The translations under genes were made by a program, and so were the position numbers. Of a stretch of 64,000 nt of DNA, positions 56,301 through 64,000 are shown one piece after another; the first letter of the stretch is position 1; every line of letters begins with the position of its first letter. The stretch covers positions 18,047,001 through 18,111,000 of the forward strand of contig OX419756.1 of assembly GCA_948567375.1 (NCBI GenBank). The letters run 5' to 3'. The DNA is from Lunularia cruciata (lineage: Eukaryota > Streptophyta > Marchantiopsida > Lunulariales > Lunulariaceae). Under the pieces are notes generated by a model. It did no database searches, was not told the origin of the DNA, and saw nothing but the letters and a program-made list of their open reading frames with translations.

Positions 56301-58196
56301 CACACCTGAAGCTCCTTCTTCAGAATCTGATTCCCAATAATTAGAAGATGGGGTATCTGAATGTGAAGTGTTGGTGGTGTTAGTCACAGGAACAGTGACT
56401 CTATGGTTTGATGGCCCAATCCTCAAGAACCCTTTGTGCCATCGATCAGTTGTGCGTGCTGCTCTCAACCATGGCCTCCCAAGAAGTAAGTCATAGCTTG
56501 AATCCTTCAAGACTTGGAAAGTCATGAGATTTTGAACTCCCATAACTGAAACTACCACCTTATCCATCACCCCTACTGGTCGAACTTGTTGCTTGTTTGC
56601 CATGCTCACCACAAATGTTGAAGGTCTTGAGGGTATCATACCCAACTTCTTCATCAACCTTTCTGACATGGCATTCACTGCTGATCCTCCATCAACCAAT
56701 GCATCCTTGATGTTGTGACCATTCACTCTCACATCAATCTTGGAGGCATATTCACAAGCCTCCCATGGTGCTGGCTTGGCATCCACCACCCCCATTGATA
56801 CTGGAACTTTTGCCTTCTTCTTCTTTTTGCTCCTTGTAGAACTCAAACCACCTCTAAGCTCCTTTCTCAAGGTAGGGTTCAAAGCAATTAATTGGCCCAC
56901 TGTGATGTTAGCCTTGTGACTACCAACATCCTCCAGCACATTGTAGTTCCATTGTTGCTTTGAGATCAAGAAGTCCTCCATCCCCAACTTCTTCCTTGGA
57001 GTCTTTGTTGTTGATGGTGTTGAGGTGCGAGTGCTCCTAGTAGACATAGGAGTATCCTTGCTTGAAGTAAATCCTTGAGAAGAGTGAACATCCTCTGCAA
57101 AACGAGCTCTCTTCTTCTCTTGTGCCAAAAGCTCCAAATTAAGACCCTTGGAGTTTGAGCACTCTCCCTTCTCATACTTGCTCTCAACCACATCTATGGA
57201 TGCTATCCCCTTACCTTTGTTGGGATTAGGAGCCACTTGGGTTTCACTACCTCCCTCTTTCCCTCTATTGGCTCCCTCATAACCCCTTCCTCCATGGTAA
57301 GTGGAATTTGGGCAATTCCTTTGGATATGGCCTCTTCCTCCACAACCAAAACAATTTCTATCATTGAAATTGTTGGCTGGTTGGCCTCCTCTATATGGAT
57401 AGTTTCCATAACTCCTAGGTCCTCTCCCTACATTCTGATCCACCTCTCTCTTCTCCCATAGTTGCACCACATTGATCTTGAGATCCGCAAGTTGTTCTGT
57501 GATGGTTTGGAGTGGATCTTTTGGTGGAGGTGCAAGAATTGGAGCAACTACTACTTGTGGTGCAACCCTTGTCACCAAAGTATCAGAAGTTCCACCATAC
57601 TTGTAGCCTTGAGGAGGATGCACAACCTCCTTCACCACCAAATCACTCTCATCCCCTTCCAAACTCTCCTCCATACGAATTGCGATCTTGATAGCTTCAA
57701 CCTTGGAAGAAGGTTTCTCATATCTCACCTTGCTTCTAATTTGTGGTCTCAATCCTCCCACAAAATTCTTGGTGAGCATGGCCCCTATGCCAATCATTGT
57801 AGTCTCCACATCATCCCCACCCTTCCTCAACACTATGCGAAATCTGGACTCCAACTTTTCCACTCTTTCCACATAGACCCTCACTTTCTCTCCATCTCCT
57901 TGCTTGAGAAATGTAACCTCACTCATCAATCTCTCATAACTCTCATCAGGAAGAAAGTTCTCAATGAGTGCTGAAGTCAAAGTCTCCCAAGACTCCTCTT
58001 CCCCCTCTCTCCTCTCTCTCTTTTGGTATTCTGACTCATACCATGTAAGTGCTGCATCCTCAAAGAAATCTGGTAATAATGAGGCCCACTCATTCTTCCT
58101 CCTCTCATTGTTTCCTATGCAAGCTCTCTTGAAGTCTCTCACAAAGGCCTCCACATCTTCTCCATCCTTGCCAAAGAAAACCGGAAGTTTCCCCAT
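53375..58196 (-). pseudogene. gag-pol of A5, three lesions
   Basis: Starts MGKLPVFFGKDGED at 58196 as in A1. Gag, zinc knuckle and protease are open to about 56232, where one extra base shifts the frame. A second open frame of 887 codons (56305-53642) covers RT, RNase H and most of integrase, including the catalytic triad, and keeps GGA at the codon that is TGA in A1. It ends at TGA (53642-53644), where A1 has CGA, a CpG transition; the last 88 codons follow. A 9-bp in-frame deletion near 55377 removes three residues of RT after LLLGH. So A1 and A5 carry different, recent lesions. Confidence 0.9.
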
Positions 58197-58432
58197 CTTA
58201 ACCCCTCACTATCTTTCTTTTCTCTTAATTTTTTTTTTTCTCTTTTTTTTTCTCTCACTCTATTACTAATAGAGTATATACATGACTAACACCATCTGAG
58301 AATAATCCACTCTAGGGAACACAAAAGGTTCAGGTTGCTCCAAGATTTCTATAGCAACATCAAATCCTAGAGTGCATATTAATCTAACTCTCATGGATAG
58401 TTTATCCATAAGTTGAAAGATTATCTCCATCA

Positions 58433-58969
58433 CTAATCTTGAGAACTAGCTGATGAAGGTGGTAGTATTTCTGTAGCTGTACTAAGACTCTCTCCAAGAT
58501 CCTTCACCAAAGTTTCCAAAAGTGCTTTTACTCCACTACACTCATGTCCTTTTGGAAGTCCTTCAACTCCACAAACCTCACACAACTCCTTGGTCTTAGA
58601 TCTTCTCCCTCCTAATCTTGGTGAAGAAGGTCCAACATGCAAACCCAAGTCAAGTAAGCCTCTCCTTTCCCTCAATCTCTTGCTCTCAAAGGTTAATGGA
58701 CATGAACTTGCCTTATGTCCCTTCTCTCCACATAGAAAGCACTTAGACTCACTCTTTCCTCCAAGTGGTGTAGGTTTTTGGATCCTCTCAACACTCTCTT
58801 CAAATTCTATTGTAAACTCTTTTTTCCTCAAATCCACCCCTACAATCACCTCAAACCCTTTGGGAACCTTGCATAATCTCAATTTCCACTCTTGATGACC
58901 CTCCATGTTCCCAAAGATGAATCTAAACACTAAAACATGCTTTTTGTTGATCTCAAACTTCTCATGCAT
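58433..58969 (-). CDS. Pre-gag zinc-knuckle ORF of A5, intact
   Basis: 178 codons from ATG (MHEKFEINKKHVLVF), open to the stop at 58433. It has TTA where A1 and A2 have TGA after codon 12. N-terminal part FRFIFGNMEGHQEWKLRLCK, then FEVIVGVDLRKKEFTIEFEE, knuckle CFLCGEKGHKASSCP, basic ESKRLRERR, second cluster CEVCGVEGLPKGHEC, Ser-rich tail. Same strand as gag, ending 236 bases before the gag ATG. Would be the first ORF of the genomic RNA. Function not known; a nucleic-acid-binding accessory protein is my inference. Confidence 0.6.
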   Translation of the reverse strand: MHEKFEINKKHVLVFRFIFGNMEGHQEWKLRLCKVPKGFEVIVGVDLRKKEFTIEFEESVERIQKPTPLGGKSESKCFLCGEKGHKASSCPLTFESKRLRERRGLLDLGLHVGPSSPRLGGRRSKTKELCEVCGVEGLPKGHECSGVKALLETLVKDLGESLSTATEILPPSSASSQD

Positions 58970-59745
58970 GAGATCTCCACTCTGCAGAATTGACCCTTCC
59001 TCACAATATCACTCAAATCTCCCAACGAATATGTCACAGTCCTCTGAAATTTTCCACACTTGATCACAACTCTAGGGCGTCCCTCCCTGCAAAATTTTAG
59101 ATCTTTTCATCAAGCCATTTGGCCTAGACACCTTTCTATTCAGCACCCATATTTCAGATTTGGTCTGAAAACCACCCCCCTCACTTCAAAAACTCATAAC
59201 GCACTGCGCAAAAATGATCTCTCTCTAATTTTTGTGGCACCAGGTAGGATACAATGCACTGAATTTTCTTGGAAATTTTCAGGACAATTCACTAAAAATT
59301 GAAGAAATGGCAGACTCTGTACAATTTTCCAGAGAGCATGCAGTTGCGGGAGCACTTTACCCTATCAACTTTCAAAAATTCTAGCCCAGTGCGCATAGAA
59401 GCTCTCTCAATAATTTCAAGTGTGCTAACTGGAAGATAACCCAAGCTATCATGTGTAGAAATCTCAAGTCCAGATCTCAAACTTGAGATTTTGCCCAAAA
59501 TCACCTTAATCCCCAAAATCTGCAATCCACCTCACACAATCTCTCCAATTCCTCTCATGTGTACAAGATGTACAAAATCACCTCAAAGACATCATAATGA
59601 ACTACAGGGTATACAAATGGATCTTGGTTCTATAACATAAGTTCAGCCCTCTCCTCTCCTAATGTTCTCTCCAAGTGAGCTCTCATAGCCTCCTTCTGCC
59701 TAATGTAGAATTGGACGCGGAACATTATCTTGCCTTCTAGAGAGG

Positions 59746-59762
59746 TCCCGGCAACGGAACCA
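59746..59762 (-). other. Primer-binding site of A5, tRNA-Glu type
   Basis: Identical to the 17-base site in A1, four bases from the LTR. Confidence 0.8.
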
Positions 59763-59766
59763 AAAA

Positions 59767-60445
59767 TGTGAGCCGGCCTGTCTCTCACTCAGGATGAACC
59801 TCTGATGGCTATTATGGTAGCGCACCATGGACTAAGAAGGCAAGGAACCCCAACTCCATCATACTCCTCCAAGGCTAACACTCCAAGACTCAAGACATTG
59901 CTCACTAGAGAACTCAATGAGAGAGAGATAGTTGCAAATGAAAGGATGATGAGTACCTCCTCACTCCTTGTTTATATACTTGTGAAATAGTTACGTGCCA
60001 AAGTTACTAATTACCGTAGTAACTCAAGTTACTAGACTAAAAGTCAAGTAAAGTCAAAAAGTAGAAAGGAATATCCATTCACATGGGCATATTCCCCTTA
60101 TCTTGACCCAACCACTAAAGCAAGGATTCCTTCACATGGGCTATCCTTGGACTAAAGAAGAATCCAAAACAAAAAGGCTTGTGGGCCCAAGAGTTCTCAA
60201 CTCTTTCCCCAAAGCCAAACACCTAGGAATAATACCAAGTCAACACACTAAAATCCAAAATAGTGGTGCTCATCTTTTCTACTTCCTCTAAAGTAAGGTC
60301 CCATCTATCTTAGCTATGACTAACTTTAGCTAACCATGACTAATATAGAACCATCCTTTATCTCTATATAAATAATATCTCTTAAGTACTTGTAATACCA
60401 AGCTAAATATCACAATGCCACACACATGCACAAATGGGTGTTACA
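59767..60445 (-). repeat. 5' LTR of A5
   Basis: 679 bp; three differences from the 3' LTR by eye. Confidence 0.95.
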
Positions 60446-60449
60446 GGAC

Positions 60450-61110
60450 ATACACGTGCTGGTAGAGGATTGAATCTTTAGGATCCTTGTTCTGGTGTGT
60501 TTTGGGAGATGGTACAAATACTACGACATCTCCAAGTTCATCAGTCCGTTTCTCCAGCTTACCTTTTGGAGAACGTTCCTTTGATGGGTGATTCTTGCAC
60601 CAGAGTGGTGGCAATCATCAAGTCCACTCTTAGATGGGAATGCTATATTGTTAGATGCAGCCAGAGTGGGATCACAGGCTCATTGTCTTTGTCTTTGGTG
60701 GATGAACCTTTTACCCAAAGAGGTTCTACAACATGCTTATGATGGGATTCAGCGATTGGACCACAATCTTGTTAATGATATCTTGGATGTTGGGCGTCTC
60801 AGACAATGGTAGTGGCTGATAGGTCACCTATGGCAGTGGTGAACCTAGTTGAACAGCCTAGAGCCACATTTCCCACACTCCTGAGTTTCCCAAGCTCTCA
60901 TGCTTTTCGAGAGGGAGGACCTGAACTTGTTTGGGACTCATAGTTACAATAGTTGGTGGAGCCCAACATTGATGAGAGAGAGTGGGCGATGGGTTTTTGC
61001 ACCGGTATTACCGCTGTTCCAATAGTGTTAGAGGCATCCAGGCGTCATGTGTTAGGTCAGGCTATGGACCTGAACTATTTGACCTGGATTGTGAGCCTTG
61101 GCTTGGCAGA
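60450..61110 (+). pseudogene. C5-cytosine DNA methyltransferase domain, C-terminal half (B3)
   Basis: Directly continues the N-half once A5 and one GGAC are set aside: GHTRAGRGL, a TAG, then GVFWEMVQILRHLQ and motif VI as YLLENVP (ENV at 60569-60577). The frame then shifts; motif VIII region ILLDAARVGSQAH with LWWMNL lies at about 60636-60711. It shifts back near 60805, and motifs IX-X follow: SFPSSHAFREGG, DEREWAMGF (about 60970-60995), VLGQAMDLNYLTW (about 61045-61095; GNA-type motif X). So all main motifs of the catalytic core are present in the right order, with two frameshifts and several TAG stops. The target-recognition part is short, about 80 residues. Confidence 0.8.
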
Positions 61111-62430
61111 CCAGCGTAGGATGCACTTGATAGGCATCACCACTCGGACACTTGTGAGCCTTGTGCCTATCGAGACGATTCATGCACATGCTAGGGGCGA
61201 TGGACCAAGTGGACATGGTATTCTTGGGACACATCCTGTAGCTACTAGGTAGAGTGGTCTACTTGGAGTCCATCTAGGTGAGCGTGGGCTACTTGGATTA
61301 CATCCTTGGTCCACATGGGATGTAGCTAGAGGACGTGTGGAGCTTGCAGCCAGAGTGGAGGGAGTTTTTCACACAGAGGTTGGGACCTCTAGTGGTCAAG
61401 AGCATGACACTATTGTTCCCAAGGGCCTAGTGTAGCAGCCAATCAGTACGTCTTCCACTCCTACTACAATTACAGAGGATACTTGGGAGCCAGATCTTTG
61501 ACCCAAGCTTACAGGAGAGGAAAGACGGAGGGTTTGGAGGTTCTTGAGGAGCCACACCAGTTGTTTTGCCTTTAGTATAGGGGACCTGGTATAAGGATTG
61601 AGCTGACTAACAACACACCAGTTTTCTGACATCCTTATCGATATAGTGATATGGAGAGGACATTGATTTAGAGCGGGAGTAGTGACCTTTTGAGGTTGGT
61701 TTGGTGGAGATTTCACATGAAGAGTATGCATTAGCAACATTGATGCTAGCCAAGAAGGATATGCATGGCAACTATATAGATAGGCGGATGTGTGGAGATT
61801 ATTGTCCTATCAACCAACAGACCAGGGCTTATCGGGTATGCCATGCCTACATCGGAGGATGTGATTGGGCATGCAAAGATCTTTAGTACTTTGGATCTTT
61901 GATATGGATATCATCAGTTGCCGATCAGGGAGGAGGATAAGTCCAAGACAACATTTTGGGCTATTAATCCTCACTGCAAGGATGTGTTATATTAGTGGAG
62001 GTTCTTACTATTTGGGTTAAAGAATGCTCCTGTTGAGTTCCAAAGGGTCATAGATAGGATCCTTGCTAGATTGGATTTTGCTCGGTGTTATATTGATGAC
62101 ATTTTGGTCTATAGCACTACTGTGGAGGAGCATGAGAGACAATTGTTGGAGGTGTTTGAGAGGTTGAGATCTCATGGACTCAAATTACATCCTAAGAAGT
62201 GTAGGTTCTTCCACGAGCAAGTTGAGTATTTGGGTCACACTTTCTACCCCAGAGGACTTGGTGTTCAGCAAACCAAGGTGGAGGCTATTGCACGTATTCC
62301 TCAGCCTACGGATGTGAGCAGAGTGCGAGCATTCCTTGGGTTGGCAAACTTCTATCGCTGCTATGTTAGAGGATTTAGTGCCATTGCCAAGGCCTTGACA
62401 AAGGTGACCAAGCTTACACAAGAGTGGTGT
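61111..62430 (+). pseudogene. Family B reverse transcriptase (B3)
   Basis: A linker (61111-61480) leads into KLTGEERRRVWRFLRSHTSC, then the RT: HPYRYSDMERTLI (about 61630), MLAKKDMHGNYIDRRMCGDY (about 61742-61800), TLDL..GYHQLPIREEDKSK, FGLKNAPVEFQRVI and CYIDDILVYS with the catalytic Asp pair (YIDD at 62089-62100). The thumb-like part (HPKKCRFFHEQVEYLGH, 62185-62240) is open. Several stops (TAG, TGA) and at least two frame changes occur before 62071. The RT is of a different Ty3/gypsy branch from families A and C, which have FIDD. Confidence 0.8.
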
Positions 62431-62930
62431 TGGGGAGATGAGCAGAGGAGCTTTTGTAGAGCTCAAGGAGAGGTTGACATCTACTCCTATTTTGAGGAGA
62501 CCAATCAAGGGACAACCATTTCAGGTTCACACTGATTGGAGTATGTTGGAGCTTGGAGCGGTGCTCACCCAGCATGATGATGAGGGGAAGGAGTTTGTGG
62601 TGGCCTATGCTAGTCGCTCCAACAATTCAGCGGAGGCAAAGTATAGTTCATATGAGGGAGAGTGCTTGGCAGCAGTTTGGGCAATAGCACATTTTTGATG
62701 TTACCTATTTGGTAACCTCTTCACTCTCATCATTGATCACCAGCCGCTGAAGTGGTTGATGGAGTCCGACAAGCTTTCGGGGAAGCTTGCACAATGGGCT
62801 TTGATTTTACAGGAGTATGATTTCATGGTTGTTCACAGACCTGGAGTGGTGGACCGTGATGTAGATGGGTTGAGTAGAAACCCATGTCCCAGCCAGCAGG
62901 ATCAGACCGGAACACGTTGGCATGGTTAGA
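62431..62930 (+). pseudogene. Family B RNase H (B3)
   Basis: Begins LKERLTSTPILRRP, then VHTDWSMLELGAVL, EFVVAYASRSNNSAE, GECLAAVWAIAHF, a TGA, and DHQPLKWLMESDKLSGKLA, ending RPGVVDRDVDGLSR. Degrades RNA in the RNA-DNA hybrid during reverse transcription. One frameshift from RT near 62440 and one stop near 62697. Confidence 0.75.
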
Positions 62931-64000
62931 CAGATGAGGAGATGGTGCCAGGTTGGCATGCATTGGCCTTTTTGTGTATATTTGCAAAGGCTTTGGTGGT
63001 ATCTCTCTCAGCGCATACATGAGGAGTTATTGAGGTCACAGATCCAGAGAGTGAAGATATTGGTATAGTTCAGCGAGACATTCATAATGATGTCTTAGTG
63101 ATGGACTATCTTTGCACTGGTGTTGTGGGTGGCACAATTGGGGCCAACAAGAGAGAGACCATGTTCTTCAACAAGCCAGACGGTTTAGATTAGAGGGCAG
63201 ACACCTTTTGTGTGTATGGGAGGATGGTAGAATGCGAGTAGTACCACTTCCAGCACAGAGACCACAGTTGGTCCGTCATGCTCATGAGGAGCTAGGACAT
63301 TTTGGAGTAAAGCATACATATAGCTTACTCCAAAGTCATTATTGGTGGCGCGGTATGCAGACCAAGGTATAGCAGTTTGTTGCCAAATGTGTGGTTTGTG
63401 ACCAAGTTAGAGCATCATTCAATGCTCCTACGCCATAATTACACCCATTACCTATCATGGGATTGGGTTACCGGAGTTTGGACTTCACCAACCTTTACCG
63501 CTGACTGTGAGACATCATTGGTATGTTTTGGTGATGGTGCAACACTTCTCTAAGTGGATTGAGTTGGTAGCACTTCCTGACAAGTCTAGTGAAGGGACAA
63601 CTTACTTGTTCATGGAACGAGTTCTTAGTCATTTTGGTGCACCAGTTGAGGTTTTGACTGATTAGGGTACAGGTCTTGTGTGACAAGGCCTTGATTGATC
63701 ATCATACTACATCCCGAGATCACCTTGAGGCAGATGGCTTAGCAAAGAGAGTGGTTCAGACGGTGAAGAGAGGATTGCGAAAGTATGGTTTGCAGAGAGA
63801 CCACTTGGGAGATTGGGATCTCCAATTACCTTGGTTGGGCATGGGCTATCGGTTCAGCCGACAAGCCTCCTTAGCATCCTTCTCTCCATACTTTCTACTC
63901 TATGGACAAGATCCAAATTTACCTACAGCCATTCGTCAAGATGCTACTGTAGTTTTGGACTTAGATGACCCCGATGTATGGATGAGCGCATGTTCTCAAC
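62931..64000 (+). pseudogene. Family B integrase (B3), cut by the window edge
   Basis: Zinc domain HAHEELGHFGVKHTY with CVVCDQ (63270-63405), core start decayed (63470-63670, stops and frame changes), and core end with ADGLAKRVVQTVKRGL (about 63730), where the catalytic Glu of A-E-R type sequences reads Lys. The C-terminal part runs to 64000 with SFSPYFLLYGQDPNLPTAI. Whether a chromodomain follows cannot be seen. Confidence 0.7.

Larger units (their letters stand above)
52648..60445 (-). mobile_element. Family A element A5, complete and young
   Basis: 7798 bp with GGAC at 52644-52647 and 60446-60449, inserted in the B3 methyltransferase. The same layout as A1 and almost the same sequence. 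Its two 679-bp LTRs differ at three positions by eye (near 52910/60029, 53064/60183 and 53298/60417), all transitions. Polypurine tract at 53327-53335. The leader between primer site and pre-gag ORF (58970-59745) is as in A1; 58197-58432 is A/G-rich in sense and non-coding. Confidence 0.95.
49078..64000 (+). mobile_element. Family B element B3 with DNA methyltransferase, split by A5, runs off the window
   Basis: In order: LTR (49078-50550), primer site, gag, C-terminal protease part, methyltransferase N-half, A5 insertion (GGAC duplication), methyltransferase C-half, RT, RNase H, integrase to the window edge. Protease and the methyltransferase N-half share one reading frame, so the methyltransferase appears to be part of the polyprotein. 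A deletion near 51671 removed the zinc knuckles and protease active site seen in B1. The element is inactive in this form. Confidence 0.9.

Overview
The window is nuclear DNA of a land plant with a large, repeat-filled genome. I cannot name the species. The plant assignment rests on plant-type Ty3/gypsy polyproteins, primer sites matching plant tRNA-Glu, tRNA-Asp and initiator tRNA-Met, and one candidate first exon that encodes something like a chloroplast transit peptide. Only about the first 2.1 kb looks like host sequence. From 2159 to the right edge nearly every base belongs to LTR retrotransposons inserted into one another. I call the families A, B and C, with one further solo LTR called D.

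Family A (A1-A5) is a Ty3/gypsy element of about 7.8 kb with LTRs of about 680-700 bp, a tRNA-Glu primer site, a zinc-knuckle ORF ahead of gag, and one long gag-PR-RT-RH-INT frame without a chromodomain. A1 (6457-14257, +) and A5 (52648-60445, -) are nearly identical and young. A2 (14500-22289, -) is older, A3 (38626-39276) is an interrupted LTR, and A4 (46818-49077, -) is a fragment. The two checkable insertions have 4-bp target duplications.

Family B (B1-B3) is a Ty3/gypsy element with LTRs of about 1.5 kb and a Met-type primer site. Its B3 copy carries a C5-cytosine DNA methyltransferase domain between protease and reverse transcriptase. B1 (2159-14499, +) and B2 (22290-38625, -) keep LTR and gag sequence (B1 also the protease active site). 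B3 (49078-64000, +) carries gag, protease, methyltransferase, RT, RNase H and integrase and runs off the window.

Family C (C1-C4) has LTRs of about 3.3 kb whose U3 part contains a reading frame of roughly 600 codons for a coiled-coil protein of unknown function. C1 (24278-38387, -) is nearly complete in layout, C3 (39277-46817, +) has a 5' LTR and gag, and C2 (30710-33967) and C4 (39920-41837) are solo LTRs.

Nesting can be read from flanks and target duplications. Left part: host > B1 > A1 (GATC duplication), with solo LTR D1 (TCTAT) in the B1 LTR. Right part: B2 LTR > C1 (AAATG) > C2 (CTTTT). The same B2 LTR > A3 > C3 > A4 > B3 > A5 (GGAC), with C4 (CAAGG) in the C3 LTR. The right halves of A3, C3, A4 and B3 should lie beyond position 64000. 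A1 and A2, flanked by B1 and B2 gag, also form a very large imperfect inverted repeat around 14258-14499.

All coding regions except the host exon are retroelement genes. Most are broken by stops and frameshifts, often CAG to TAG or CGA to TGA changes as expected from deamination of methylated cytosine. A1 comes closest to intact, with one in-frame stop in a 1608-codon gag-pol. I saw no tRNA, rRNA, CRISPR or prokaryotic features.
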